Assembly: GCF_000430665.1 (NCBI RefSeq)
Contig: NZ_AUML01000017.1
Location: 48,000 to 111,999 of the forward strand
Origin: Aquimarina muelleri DSM 19832
GTDB lineage: Bacteria > Bacteroidota > Bacteroidia > Flavobacteriales > Flavobacteriaceae
Length of the DNA: 64,000 nt
Direction: 5' to 3'
Shown: positions 37,421 to 46,319 of the stretch, piece after piece
Position numbering within the stretch: position 1 is the stretch's first letter
Layout of the letters: every line of letters starts with the position of its first letter
Made by a program: the position numbers and the translations under genes
Notes under the pieces: generated by a model
Seen by the model: the letters and a program-made list of their open reading frames with translations, nothing else
Told to the model about the DNA's origin: nothing
Databases searched by the model: none

Positions 37421-37451
37421 AAATAGGCTACCTTACAAAAGTAGCCTATTT
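37421..37451. terminator. Bidirectional terminator
   Basis: AAATAGGCTAC / GTAGCCTATTT, perfect 11-bp stem with a 9-nt loop and a U-rich tail on both strands. It serves the GSCFA gene (plus) and the lipoprotein gene (minus). Confidence 0.85.
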
Positions 37452-37470
37452 TTATAATTTAAATTATGGT

Positions 37471-38643
37471 TTAATTACTAGGGATGAATAGCGGAGACAG
37501 AGTAACTGTTGCGTTATTTCTAGCCCCTCTATGGTTTGTGTAAGTTGTGTTTTTTTGAATAGTATAAAAGGAATCTACATAATCATCGCTGTTTGTGTAC
37601 CATTGGTCAGGCATTGCTTGTAATATTGCACCTGCTACCTGTCCAAGTACATTTACCCAAGGTTGACCAGAAACGGTGCCGATTATTTGAAAAACACCAT
37701 TAACAATAACATTTACTAATTCTTTATAGTTATGATTGTCATCTTTTTCAAATAATTGAATATTTGCAGCTTGATATTTGTAATCTTCCCAGAAAAGCAT
37801 GATTTGATTTGGGTAATATGTAGTTCCATCATGATCTAAATAATACATAGGTATAATCTTGATTTCAGCGTCATTGCCTGCATTTTTTATACCAGAAGTA
37901 ATTGCGTATATCTCAGCAGCACCACTAATCCAAGGCTCTTCATCATCTTTTAATTTGATGCGATCTAATTTTGTGGTCTCAAGTCCTGCGTTAGATTTAG
38001 AAGACGGATTCAAGTCCATTTTAGCAGTTTCAAAACGATTGTTTTGTAATCCTGAAACCTGCAGTTGTTTATTCATATAATCCACTTCTGCCTTTAAGGT
38101 TTCATATCCCTTTGTTTCTATAACTAAAACAGGTGCATCTGGAGTGTTTTTGACATCTAAATATACTAATTGCCCATCTAGAGTATATGCTTCAATTTCA
38201 GTCCACGATTTCTCATCTCCTTCTGGAGCAAAAGATACTAATAGGTTTTTGTAATCTACATTTTTATTAGATGGTTTTTGTAACCAAAGTTCTGGTATCT
38301 CTATGTTGTCTGGTAAGTCGCTAAACTTGAGTTGGTTATTGGCGTTATCAGCAACCTTCTTAAGAGATTGATAAGATTTTTGACTAGACATAAAAGAGTT
38401 TTCTTTTAATAATTCAGATAATTTAATGCCAGGAGAATGATCTGTAGATAATTTGCTAATGATATTAGTAGCGAATTCTGGATCAGCAAGTAGATTAACT
38501 AGATCAAGGGCAATTTCTTTTTTATTAATAGTGTTTTTGTTGGTAACAATGCTAGTTTCATTAGGCATTGTTTCTTCGGTTTCACAATTAGACAGTAATA
38601 ATGAAATAAGAACCAAGTTTAGTAGTAAGAATATTTTTTTCAT
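37471..38643 (-). CDS. Lipoprotein, possibly DUF3103 family
   Basis: 390 residues with a lipoprotein signal (LLLNLVLISLLLSNC, Cys near 20). The N-terminal region is helical and Asn/Ser-rich (IALDLVNLLADPEFATNI). The middle has beta-rich segments (YKNLLVSFAPEGDEKSW, EAYTLDGQLVYLDVKN). The C-terminal part (YPNQIMLFWEDYKYQ, GQVAGAILQAMPDQWY) resembles what I recall of DUF3103, a family of secreted proteins of unknown function; this assignment is tentative. It is monocistronic. A 20-bp palindrome lies in its upstream region. Confidence 0.7.
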   Translation of the reverse strand: MKKIFLLLNLVLISLLLSNCETEETMPNETSIVTNKNTINKKEIALDLVNLLADPEFATNIISKLSTDHSPGIKLSELLKENSFMSSQKSYQSLKKVADNANNQLKFSDLPDNIEIPELWLQKPSNKNVDYKNLLVSFAPEGDEKSWTEIEAYTLDGQLVYLDVKNTPDAPVLVIETKGYETLKAEVDYMNKQLQVSGLQNNRFETAKMDLNPSSKSNAGLETTKLDRIKLKDDEEPWISGAAEIYAITSGIKNAGNDAEIKIIPMYYLDHDGTTYYPNQIMLFWEDYKYQAANIQLFEKDDNHNYKELVNVIVNGVFQIIGTVSGQPWVNVLGQVAGAILQAMPDQWYTNSDDYVDSFYTIQKNTTYTNHRGARNNATVTLSPLFIPSN

Positions 38644-38788
38644 AATTGGTATTCGTTTATTTTAGAATTTGTGTTCTAAATGTAAAAAAATAAAGTTTTA
38701 TATGTTTGATAAACAGTGCTTTGATTACTCAAAAGAAATATGGTTAAACCATAAAAAAAATATTTATTATTTTTTGGTTTATTTATAT

Positions 38789-38808
38789 TTATTATGCATG
38801 CATAATAA
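38789..38808. promoter_or_regulatory. Perfect 20-bp palindrome
   Basis: TTATTATGCATGCATAATAA reads the same on both strands. It lies about 145 bp upstream of the lipoprotein start codon, at the far end of its likely promoter region, and may be a regulator-binding site. Confidence 0.4.
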
Positions 38809-38924
38809 CAACTTTTTTTAGTGTAAAAAATTGATTTACAACAAGTTGAATTATGTGCAGAAAGGAGTTGTTAAGATTTTTTTTTAAAAGCAGATATTTA
38901 TAGAGAAAAACTAAAAATCCTAAG

Positions 38925-38965
38925 AAGGCTTATTTCCTTGTGAAGTTGCGTAAGGAAATAAACCT
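38925..38965 (-). terminator. Terminator of the phenylalanine hydroxylase gene
   Basis: AAGG-C-TTATTTCCTT pairs with AAGGAAATAA-A-CCTT around a 12-nt loop, about 18 nt beyond the stop codon on the minus strand. Confidence 0.65.
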
Positions 38966-38982
38966 TTTGAAATCAAAAAGAT

Positions 38983-40731
38983 TTAAACTTGTTCTATTAT
39001 ATTAATACCACTTTCGATCAAGTGTTTAACTTTATTTCTTTTGGATTTAATGTTTTTTAAATGGTTCAAAACTTGCGAAGCAAAGGTTGAATTTCTGTTA
39101 TAAGCTAATTCATAAATTTCTAAAGGAAGTAACCAGTCATTTGAGTACTCTTTTTCTAGTATTTCAAACGTAGCTTCTAATGAAAACGTTGTATTTTTTC
39201 CTTCTCTGATGTTTTTAACAGATTGGTATAGAGAATGCAGTTCTATTTCTTTTTCAGAATATTTTCGTTTAGTGGTCATCGAAGAAGGGTTATGAGTCAC
39301 CAAATCAAATGAGTTGTCATCTGCTGGTCCCGAAAAAGCAGAAACAATTTCTTTTCCAACAGCTAAGTCAAAAGTCCCCCATTCTGGTTTAAAAAGATAT
39401 TCTTCTTTATATTTAATAGTGCACTCACTAAATTGAATTAATATTAATTCTCCTTTAATATTTCTCATGCCAGTAATATTATTTCCTGCTATGGTAATAC
39501 CGCTTTCAAATTCAAACTCTATATACTCTCCATCATAGAAATTATATGCTTTAAGATCTCTTGGAGACATGTTTTCTATAGCAAGGTTAATTCCTTTTAA
39601 TTTACCAAGGGGAGATCTAAATCCGCTTGGATGTGTATCAACTCCATGACCAATAAGTTCTTTTTCTCTAAAGGATAGCGCGGTAGCTCCTTTAGTTTCA
39701 AAATAAATAACTTCATTGTCTTCATTTTTTATCATTCGCGTAAAAATCCCAGATATTTGCAGGCCAGTGCTTAGCTCAATAGTTCCTAGGTTTTGGGATT
39801 CAATTAATTTAGCAAGACCTCTATGACCTCCTTTTCTTAAGGCCATGGTATCTGCAAACTCTTCTAATACCTGACATAAATAAGCAAAATCAGGAGTTAC
39901 AAAAAGTTGCGGTTGTGGTTTGGTAATATCAAAATCCTGAAAAGCAGCATTTGGAGAGTAAGGAAGTTTTTTAACGTTATCCGTCATACACCATTCACTT
40001 TCCCCAATAGAGGATAAAAGTCCAGCGCCATATATTTTTGGTTCTTCTACGGTGCCTATTAGCCCATATTCTACTGTCCACCAATGTAAATTACGTATCA
40101 AAGCCATTTCTGAAGGGTTCTCCTTTTGATTTTGTAATTCTTCTATTTGCTTTTCAGCCTCTTCAATGTCTTTTGGATCGGTATTATATGCTTCTTTTAA
40201 TATAGATAAGCTACGTACAGCTTCATACATATCATAATCTCTTTTTGAAGAAATAGCCTTACATCCTATTTTTCCAAAACGACGTAAATATTCGGCATAG
40301 TCTGGATTAGCAATAATAGGAGCATGTCCTGCGGCTTCATGTATGATATCTGGAGCAGGAGTATATTCTATATTTTCGAGTTGTCTTATATCTGAAGCAA
40401 TGACAAGAATATTATATGCTTGAAATTCCATAAAAGCATTAGGAGGGATAAAACCATCTACAGCTACAGCGGCCCATCCTATTTCTTTCAATATCCTGTT
40501 CATTCCATACATACTAGGAATTTCATCTACAGAAATACCTGTTTTGTTAAGGCCATTTAAATAGGAGTGATGCGCAACTTTACTTAATGAAGCAATATTT
40601 TTTCGCATAACATACCTCCAGACAGCTTGATTTACAGAAGAGTATTCTTCGTAGTTTTGTGGTTTTATAAACTGTTTAAGATGAGGAGGAAGCTTATCTA
40701 TTAGAGGGTTAGATGTTATGTTTACAGACAT
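38983..40731 (-). CDS. phhA: Phenylalanine 4-hydroxylase, long Bacteroidota form
   Basis: 582 residues. The biopterin-dependent aromatic amino acid hydroxylase domain fills the first about 330 residues, with the iron ligands HEAAGH and the Glu in TVEYGLIG, plus the family blocks LHWWTVEYG and CQVLEEFADTMALRKGG. About 250 extra C-terminal residues (FRSPLGKLKGINLAIENM onward) are typical of the long Bacteroidota version and absent from the roughly 270-residue proteobacterial enzyme. It converts phenylalanine to tyrosine. The substrate link to the phenylacetate cluster 3 kb away is notable, though the gene is on the other strand. Confidence 0.9.
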   Translation of the reverse strand: MSVNITSNPLIDKLPPHLKQFIKPQNYEEYSSVNQAVWRYVMRKNIASLSKVAHHSYLNGLNKTGISVDEIPSMYGMNRILKEIGWAAVAVDGFIPPNAFMEFQAYNILVIASDIRQLENIEYTPAPDIIHEAAGHAPIIANPDYAEYLRRFGKIGCKAISSKRDYDMYEAVRSLSILKEAYNTDPKDIEEAEKQIEELQNQKENPSEMALIRNLHWWTVEYGLIGTVEEPKIYGAGLLSSIGESEWCMTDNVKKLPYSPNAAFQDFDITKPQPQLFVTPDFAYLCQVLEEFADTMALRKGGHRGLAKLIESQNLGTIELSTGLQISGIFTRMIKNEDNEVIYFETKGATALSFREKELIGHGVDTHPSGFRSPLGKLKGINLAIENMSPRDLKAYNFYDGEYIEFEFESGITIAGNNITGMRNIKGELILIQFSECTIKYKEEYLFKPEWGTFDLAVGKEIVSAFSGPADDNSFDLVTHNPSSMTTKRKYSEKEIELHSLYQSVKNIREGKNTTFSLEATFEILEKEYSNDWLLPLEIYELAYNRNSTFASQVLNHLKNIKSKRNKVKHLIESGINIIEQV

Positions 40732-40787
40732 GTTTTTTTAAAAAAATTAAGGTCAGGGCAATTTAAATGGGAAATTAACAGTTTTAT

Positions 40788-40822
40788 TTTGATATTGAAG
40801 TATCTTTAAATGGTTAAATTTG
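40788..40822 (+). promoter_or_regulatory. Candidate promoter of the serine protease gene
   Basis: TTTG (40788-40791) and TAAATTTG (40815-40822) with a 23-nt spacer, which is slightly long. The -7 element is 26 nt before the TTG start codon. Confidence 0.4.
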
Positions 40823-40848
40823 TTTTATTAATTAAAAAATAAAGTATT

Positions 40849-42483
40849 TTGAGATTTAAGCTGATAATATTGGGGTTGTTATTTGTATTAGGAGTAAATG
40901 CTCAAATTACTAATGAAGGGTTGCCAATTAGCTGGAGTATGCAAAGCAAAAAAAGTATAACTCCTATGCTAATGAAAAACTTTGATTTAAAAAAAATCAA
41001 AGTGGAAGATGCAAAGAATGATTTGAATACTTCTATGCCTTGGAGGTTTGGATACGAACTTAAAGTAAATTTTGGCTTAAAAAACTCTGGAGTCTGGGAT
41101 GAATTTGCAAATGGAGATAGAATATGGCGTATAAATATTATATCTCAGGGAGCCAAAACCTTAAACTTTATTTTTGATAGTTATAAAATCCCTAGAGGAG
41201 CAACTTTATATATTTATAATAATGATAGAACAGATTTATTAGGAGCATATACTAATATTTTTAACAGACCAGATGAGATGCTGGGTACTTGGTTGATTGA
41301 AGGAGATAATGTTTGGATTGAGTATTTTGAGCCAGCCTCTGTTACAGGTAAAGGTAAATTAAATATAGCAAAGGTAATACATGGGTATCGATCTGTAACA
41401 AATTCCGAAATTCAAGCAAAAAATTTAGGAAGTTCTGGTAGCTGTAATCAAGATGTTGATTGCATAGTAGGAGGGGCATTTGACTCTTTAAAAGACAGAT
41501 TAAAACATTCAGTAGCATTTATAATAATGCAAGGTTTTGTTTGTACAGGAACTTTAGTTAATAATACCAGAAATGACAAAGCACCTTATTTTTTAACAGC
41601 AAACCATTGTACTGGTGGAAGCGAATCTACTTGGGCATTTCGTTTTAATTGGATTAGCCCAGATCCTTCTTGTGCTACAACAGAACCCAGTGTAGATGCG
41701 GTTATTAATCAAACAACAAGTGGAGCTACTCAATTAGCATCTAATCCTGAGTCCGATTTCAAACTATTAAGCCTGGATGGAGGTTTTGACCCTTCTTGGG
41801 ATTTAGAATGGGCAGGTTGGGATAGAACGGGTAATATACCTAAGTATGCTGTAGGTATCCACCACCCAAGTGGAGATATCATGAAAATATGTAGAGAAGA
41901 CAATGAGCTTAGTAAAGTAAAAACTTCTATTGGAGGAATCGATCTTCCTGTAGAGTCTTGGAAAATAAATGATTGGGATTTAGGAGTTACAGAAGGAGGT
42001 TCCTCTGGTTCTGCTCTTTTTGACCCAAAAGGAAGAATTGTAGGGCAGCTTTCTGGTGGAGGAGCTTCTTGTTCGGGGGCTAATGATAATAATCTTCCTG
42101 ATTATTATGGTAGATTTGATGTATCCTGGGATTTTGGAACAACAGATGATACTAGGCTTTCTAATTGGTTAGACCCTATTAACTCGAATAAGCAAACATT
42201 AGACATGCTTAATTTACCTTCTGTTACTGACGGAGAGGAAGTGTCTGTATTTTTTAATACATCCAAAGCAGTTGTAACGGTTTCTAATAACATGACGAGT
42301 ACTGTTCTGGATTATATGGTTTATGATATATCTGGACAGTTAATAGATTCTGGGAAGTTATATGGGGATAGACAGGATATTGATATGCAAGATAAATCTT
42401 CAGGAATGTATTTTATTTATATTAAAAATATACTTAATGGAGCTTCTTTTACGAAGAAAATAATTGTAAATCAAAGGTTTTAA
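40849..42483 (+). CDS. Secreted trypsin-like serine protease (lysyl endopeptidase-like), T9SS substrate
   Basis: 544 residues from a TTG start that gives a signal peptide (RFKLIILGLLFVLGVNAQ). A propeptide-like region (about 20-195) precedes the protease domain (about 195-445), with catalytic His in FLTANHCTGG, Asp in ESDFKLLSLD and Ser in EGGSSGSALFD. Several Cys pairs (SSGSCNQDVDCIVGG) fit the lysyl endopeptidase group. The last about 75 residues are a T9SS sorting domain (TVLDYMVYDISGQLI, SSGMYFIYIKN, FTKKIIVNQRF). It is probably a secreted protein-degrading enzyme. Confidence 0.92.
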   Translation: MRFKLIILGLLFVLGVNAQITNEGLPISWSMQSKKSITPMLMKNFDLKKIKVEDAKNDLNTSMPWRFGYELKVNFGLKNSGVWDEFANGDRIWRINIISQGAKTLNFIFDSYKIPRGATLYIYNNDRTDLLGAYTNIFNRPDEMLGTWLIEGDNVWIEYFEPASVTGKGKLNIAKVIHGYRSVTNSEIQAKNLGSSGSCNQDVDCIVGGAFDSLKDRLKHSVAFIIMQGFVCTGTLVNNTRNDKAPYFLTANHCTGGSESTWAFRFNWISPDPSCATTEPSVDAVINQTTSGATQLASNPESDFKLLSLDGGFDPSWDLEWAGWDRTGNIPKYAVGIHHPSGDIMKICREDNELSKVKTSIGGIDLPVESWKINDWDLGVTEGGSSGSALFDPKGRIVGQLSGGGASCSGANDNNLPDYYGRFDVSWDFGTTDDTRLSNWLDPINSNKQTLDMLNLPSVTDGEEVSVFFNTSKAVVTVSNNMTSTVLDYMVYDISGQLIDSGKLYGDRQDIDMQDKSSGMYFIYIKNILNGASFTKKIIVNQRF

Positions 42484-42556
42484 TTCTTCAAAGTTTTCTG
42501 AATACAAAATATGTTTTCAAGAAGTACACCTCATGAATTTACTTCAAGATAGCCAG
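42481..42556 (+). repeat. Degenerate partial copy of the long-form repeat
   Basis: From the protease stop codon, TAATTCT...GAATACAAAATATGTTTTC..GAAGTACACCTCATGAATTTACTTCAAG aligns with the internal and right part of the long form at 9412-9510. It lacks the TCCACATTGTGGA end. Confidence 0.6.
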
Positions 42557-42584
42557 TTTATGTAATACTCTAGTGAGGAATAAT

Positions 42585-43016
42585 TTAATCTTTAGAGGAT
42601 AATATTCCTTTAAATAATATAGCATTGTTTGTATCTTTCAAAAATAAAGAATCTTGTTTAAGGACTATTATTTTGCTTTGAATAAGGTTTTTAAAAAAAG
42701 ATTTTTCGATTACAGTATTTCTTTCACAATACATTTTAGTAGAAATAGGATGTTCAAAAGATATATGATCTTTGTTATTAGTGTATTTAGAGGAATACGT
42801 ATTGCAGCCAGAGAAACCAGAAACGGTATTATTTTCATCATTAAAAATTATGTAAAGTTTTTCTTTGGATACGTTTATTTTGTTTAGAGTAGTTATAAAA
42901 AACTTTTCATGTTTTATAGACTGAATCTCACTTTTTGTAGTTTTTTTAGCGTTGGAGTTGCAAGAGTTAGGTTTAGAAAATAGTACGGGAAATAGAAAAA
43001 AAATTAGATATTTCAT
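42585..43016 (-). CDS. META-domain (HslJ-like) lipoprotein
   Basis: 143 residues. Lipoprotein-like signal (YLIFFLFPVLFSKPNSC, Cys near 19). A META domain occupies about 40-135: VSGFSGCNTYSSKY, HPISTKMYCERNTVIEKSFF and DSLFLKDTNNAILF match the family's consensus. Such proteins are small envelope proteins linked to heat or drug resistance in enterobacteria (HslJ), with no known enzyme activity. Monocistronic, opposite in direction to the paa regulator that follows. Confidence 0.82.
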   Translation of the reverse strand: MKYLIFFLFPVLFSKPNSCNSNAKKTTKSEIQSIKHEKFFITTLNKINVSKEKLYIIFNDENNTVSGFSGCNTYSSKYTNNKDHISFEHPISTKMYCERNTVIEKSFFKNLIQSKIIVLKQDSLFLKDTNNAILFKGILSSKD

Positions 43017-43109
43017 AAGTTTTAGAGTGTTTTAAAGAGGTGAATTAATGATAATCTAGGTTTTTAGAAGTAAAAATAGCTATTATATAAGATTAAAATT
43101 TATTTTTGA

Positions 43110-43131
43110 TTACAAATCAAAGAATTTGTAA
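43110..43131. promoter_or_regulatory. Inverted repeat abutting the tetR start codon
   Basis: TTACAAAT-CAAAGA-ATTTGTAA, 8-bp arms and a 6-nt spacer, ending one base before the ATG. It could be an autoregulatory operator or a hairpin over the ribosome site. It is not the same sequence as the paaE operator. Confidence 0.45.
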
Positions 43132-43701
43132 ATGAAAATCGAAACTAGAAAGCAAGAGATTGTAAGTGCTGCATCTATTCTTTTTAAAGAAAAAGGGTAT
43201 AGTGCAGTAACTATGAGAGACTTGGCAAAAGCTATGGGTATTAAAGCTGCAAGCTTGTATAATCATATCCAGTCCAAACAAGAAATATTATCTACAATAA
43301 TAATAGAACTTGCGGAAGAATTTACCACAGGAATGGATAAAATAGCAACCTCTAGGGATAGTGCAATTCAAAAATTAGAAAACATTATAGATTTACATAT
43401 AGATGTTACTTTGCGAAATGCAGATGGGCTTGCTTCGCTTAATAATGATTGGATGCACTTAGAAGAAGATAATCTTCAGTATTTTGAAAAAATGCGCGAA
43501 GAGTATGAAGATAGTTTTAGGGAGATTGTAAGGAAAGGGGTTGATGAAGGGGAAATAAAGTCTTTTAATATCGAAATAATAGTGTTCTCTACCTTGTCAA
43601 CACTAAGAACATTATATCTGTGGTATCCAAAACAGAAAAATATCGATGCAAATATTTTAAAGCATGATATGATTTCTGTACTTCTTAAGGGAGTGGTGTA
43701 A
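43132..43701 (+). CDS. TetR/AcrR-family regulator, probable repressor of the paa cluster
   Basis: 189 residues. The N-terminal TetR helix-turn-helix (about 5-55) reads ILFKEKGYSAVTMRDLAKAMGIKAASLYNHIQSK in two parts (KGYSAVTMRDLA, ASLYNHIQSKQEIL). The C-terminal ligand domain (about 75-189) is all-helical. It lies directly before paaE on the same strand, 104 nt upstream, and a palindromic operator overlaps the paaE promoter. The likely inducer is phenylacetyl-CoA or another aryl-CoA, by analogy with PaaR/PaaX-type control; that is inference. Confidence 0.9.
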   Translation: MKIETRKQEIVSAASILFKEKGYSAVTMRDLAKAMGIKAASLYNHIQSKQEILSTIIIELAEEFTTGMDKIATSRDSAIQKLENIIDLHIDVTLRNADGLASLNNDWMHLEEDNLQYFEKMREEYEDSFREIVRKGVDEGEIKSFNIEIIVFSTLSTLRTLYLWYPKQKNIDANILKHDMISVLLKGVV

Positions 43702-43743
43702 TAAGACTCTAATTTTTATGTTTTTAAAATTAACAAATTATTA

Positions 43744-43775
43744 TTTGCTTATCAAACTAACAATCGTTAGTTTTG
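43744..43775 (+). promoter_or_regulatory. paa operon promoter with TetR-type operator
   Basis: TTTG (43744-43747), a 20-nt spacer and TAGTTTTG (43768-43775) fit the Bacteroidota promoter. The palindrome AAACTAACAATCGTTAGTTT (43754-43773) fills most of the spacer and part of the -7 element, where a bound repressor would block polymerase. A near-identical palindrome lies at 57028-57045. Confidence 0.7.
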
Positions 43776-43805
43776 TTTAACTATAACGATATAGTTAAAT
43801 ACGGT

Positions 43806-44879
43806 ATGACTGACTTTTATCCCATTCGCGTTTCTGAATTAGTTAAAGAAACTAAGGATTGTGTATCTATAACCTTTGATATGCCAACAAACCTTAGAGA
43901 TACGTTTTTGTATAAACAAGGACAATATCTTACTCTTAAAAAAGATATTGAAGGTAAGGAGGTAAGGCGTTCTTATTCCCTTTGTTCAAGTCCTGTAGAA
44001 GATAAATGGCAAGTTGCTATTAAGAGAATTGATCAGGGAGTGTTCTCAAACTATGCAAACAACCAGTTAAAATCAGGAGATCTTGTAGAAATAATGCCGC
44101 CTAACGGAAATTTTTTCGTAGAAGTAGACTCTTCAAAAGCTAAAAACTATATAGTTTTTGCGGCAGGAAGCGGTATAACTCCTATATTATCCATATTAAA
44201 AACACATTTGGTAAAAGAGCCAAACAGTACTTTTCAGCTCTTTTATTTGAATCGAAACGCTAAATCAATTATCTTTAAAGAAGAGATTGAAGCACTTAGG
44301 AATAAGTATTTTGGAAGAGTAGAGATATTTTATTTTTTAACAAAAGAACAAAGAGATATCCCTTTGTTAAATGGTCGATTTACTGTAGAAAAAATTCAAG
44401 AACTTACAAGAAATATAATTAATATTCCTAATGTAGATGAGTGCTTTGTATGTGGTCCAGAAGAAATGATCTTCTTAATACGGGATGAATTGGTGAATGC
44501 AGGGTTGTCCAAAGATAAAATTCATTATGAGCTTTTCTTCTCAGGAGCTTCAGAAGAAGATAAGAAAAAAGCAGCAAAAGTAGTAGATCATAAATTTGAA
44601 GGAACCAAAGTTACTATTATAGATGGAGGAAAAGAATTTCATTTTATAATGGATGATGATAACGATAATATCTTAGATGGAGCTCTTGCCTCTGGAGCAG
44701 ATCTTCCTTTTGCATGTAAAGGAGGGGTGTGTAGTACTTGTAAATGCAGAGTAGTTGAAGGTGCGGTAGAAATGAAAATAAACTACGCATTAGAAGAGGA
44801 TGAAGTAGCAAAAGGCTTAGTGTTATCTTGTCAGGCAGTACCTACTACAGAAAAAGTAGTAGTAGATTTCGATGTATAA
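43806..44879 (+). CDS. paaE: Phenylacetyl-CoA epoxidase reductase subunit PaaE
   Basis: About 357 residues from ATG at 43806 ([18 protein letters not shown]); the frame continues up to a TTG at 43773, which overlaps the -7 element and so cannot be the start. FAD-binding domain ([23 protein letters not shown]), NAD(P)-binding domain ([27 protein letters not shown]) and a C-terminal plant-type 2Fe-2S domain with [11 protein letters not shown]. It passes electrons from NADPH to the PaaABC epoxidase. First structural gene of the operon, 11 nt before paaA. Confidence 0.96.
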   Translation: MTDFYPIRVSELVKETKDCVSITFDMPTNLRDTFLYKQGQYLTLKKDIEGKEVRRSYSLCSSPVEDKWQVAIKRIDQGVFSNYANNQLKSGDLVEIMPPNGNFFVEVDSSKAKNYIVFAAGSGITPILSILKTHLVKEPNSTFQLFYLNRNAKSIIFKEEIEALRNKYFGRVEIFYFLTKEQRDIPLLNGRFTVEKIQELTRNIINIPNVDECFVCGPEEMIFLIRDELVNAGLSKDKIHYELFFSGASEEDKKKAAKVVDHKFEGTKVTIIDGGKEFHFIMDDDNDNILDGALASGADLPFACKGGVCSTCKCRVVEGAVEMKINYALEEDEVAKGLVLSCQAVPTTEKVVVDFDV

Positions 44880-44890
44880 AACACAACGTT

Positions 44891-45871
44891 ATGAGCAAAA
44901 AAGAAATAAAAAATCAAGCAGATGGGCAAAGTATAAGTTTGGAAGAAATTTTTGACCAAAAGATTGCTCAGGATGAAAAGATTGAACCCAAAGATTGGAT
45001 GCCAGAGAAATATCGAAAAACACATATTCGACAGATTTCTCAGCATGCACATTCTGAAATAGTAGGGATGTTGCCCGAAGGAAACTGGATTACTCGTGCA
45101 CCCTCGTTACGACGTAAAGTAGCTTTGTTAGCAAAAGTGCAGGATGAAGCAGGTCATGGATTATATCTATATAGTGCTTGTGAAACTCTGGGAGTATCCA
45201 GAGATGAGTTGTATGAACAATTACACACAGGTAAAGCAAAGTACTCCAGTATTTTTAACTATCCAACAATAACATGGGCAGATATGGGGGCAATAGGTTG
45301 GTTGGTAGATGGTGCTGCGATTATTAATCAAGTACCTTTATGTAGTACATCGTATGGGCCATATGCAAGAGCAATGATTCGTGTTTGTAAAGAAGAAAGC
45401 TTTCACCAACGTCAAGGATATGAAATAATGATCACTTTGGCAAAAGGTTCACCAGAGCAAAAAGAAATGGCGCAAGACGCATTAAATAGATGGTGGTGGC
45501 CATCCTTAATGATGTTAGGCCCAACAGATGCAGAATCTGTGCACACCGCGCAATCCATGAAGTGGAAGTTAAAGAGAAAAACGAATGATGAATTACGACA
45601 ACAGTTTATCGATCAAACCGTTCCTCAGGCAGAATTAATAGGACTGACTATACCAGATCCAGATTTAAAATGGAACGAAGAAAAAGGATGTTATGATTTT
45701 GGAGAAATAGATTGGGACGAATTTTGGCAAGTAGTAAAAGGTCATGGCCCTTGCAATAAAGAAAGATTATCGGCAAGAGTTAATGCTTGGGAAGAAGGAG
45801 AATGGGTTCGGGATGCAGCTATGGCGTATGCAGAGAAACAAGAAGATAAAAAGTTAAAGAAAGCAATATAA
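44891..45871 (+). CDS. paaA: Phenylacetyl-CoA epoxidase catalytic subunit PaaA
   Basis: 326 residues from ATG at 44891; an upstream in-frame start lies inside paaE and is not used. The ferritin-like di-iron protein carries [20 protein letters not shown] and [15 protein letters not shown], whose Glu/His pairs hold the two irons. It forms the ring 1,2-epoxide of phenylacetyl-CoA with PaaB, PaaC and PaaE. Complete; order E-A-B-C-D differs from the A-B-C-D-E of E. coli. Confidence 0.97.
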   Translation: MSKKEIKNQADGQSISLEEIFDQKIAQDEKIEPKDWMPEKYRKTHIRQISQHAHSEIVGMLPEGNWITRAPSLRRKVALLAKVQDEAGHGLYLYSACETLGVSRDELYEQLHTGKAKYSSIFNYPTITWADMGAIGWLVDGAAIINQVPLCSTSYGPYARAMIRVCKEESFHQRQGYEIMITLAKGSPEQKEMAQDALNRWWWPSLMMLGPTDAESVHTAQSMKWKLKRKTNDELRQQFIDQTVPQAELIGLTIPDPDLKWNEEKGCYDFGEIDWDEFWQVVKGHGPCNKERLSARVNAWEEGEWVRDAAMAYAEKQEDKKLKKAI

Positions 45872-45927
45872 AAAAATTCCTTACTACCCCCTTCTCTTAT
45901 TCAGAGATGAGCTGTAAGTAAGGGCTC

Positions 45928-46218
45928 ATGATTATGAAAAATAACTGGCCACTTTGGGAAGTATTCGTAAGAAGTAAAAATGGTTTAGAACATCGTCATT
46001 TTGGAAGCCTTCATGCTGCAGATGCAGAAATGGCTTTAGAAAATGCAAGAGATGTATACACTCGTAGAAATGAAGGAGTGAGTATTTGGGTAGTAGAATC
46101 TAAAAATATTACCGCATCTAATCCAGAGCATAACGGAGAACTATTCGAACCAGCAAACGATAAAGTGTACCGACATCCTACATTTTATGATTTGCCAGAT
46201 GAGGTAAAACATATGTAA
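45928..46218 (+). CDS. paaB: Phenylacetyl-CoA epoxidase subunit PaaB
   Basis: 96 residues from ATG at 45928, or 94 from ATG at 45934. It matches the small PaaB family (WPLWEVFVRSKNGLEHRHFGSLHA, AADAEMALENARDVYTRR, EGVSIWVVES). PaaB has no catalytic residues and holds the PaaAC complex together. The 56-nt spacer after paaA contains a hairpin (CCTTACT / AGTAAGG, 45879-45924). Confidence 0.96.
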   Translation: MIMKNNWPLWEVFVRSKNGLEHRHFGSLHAADAEMALENARDVYTRRNEGVSIWVVESKNITASNPEHNGELFEPANDKVYRHPTFYDLPDEVKHM

Positions 46219-46241
46219 TCTTTCTAATTGTAAGAATTACA

Positions 46242-46261
46242 TTTCTCGTGAATACGAGAAA
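46242..46261. other. Intercistronic hairpin between paaB and paaC
   Basis: TTTCTCGT-GAAT-ACGAGAAA, a perfect 8-bp stem with a 4-nt loop, in a 101-bp spacer. It lacks a U tract, so an mRNA-processing or stability role is more likely than termination. Confidence 0.5.
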
Positions 46262-46319
46262 CGTACTATTTTGAAATCAAAGTTCTTTAAATAAGACACC
46301 CATTTTTACGGGCAATATT

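Larger units (their letters stand above)
38644..38982. other. AT-rich gap with a palindrome and a terminator
   Basis: This 339-bp stretch lies upstream of the lipoprotein gene and downstream of the hydroxylase gene (both minus). It contains a perfect 20-bp palindrome (38789-38808) and the hydroxylase terminator (38925-38965). No small gene seen. Confidence 0.5.

Noticed and set aside
43773..43805. Upstream TTG start for paaE
   Set aside because: It lies inside the predicted -7 element and operator, and family alignment favours the ATG at 43806.
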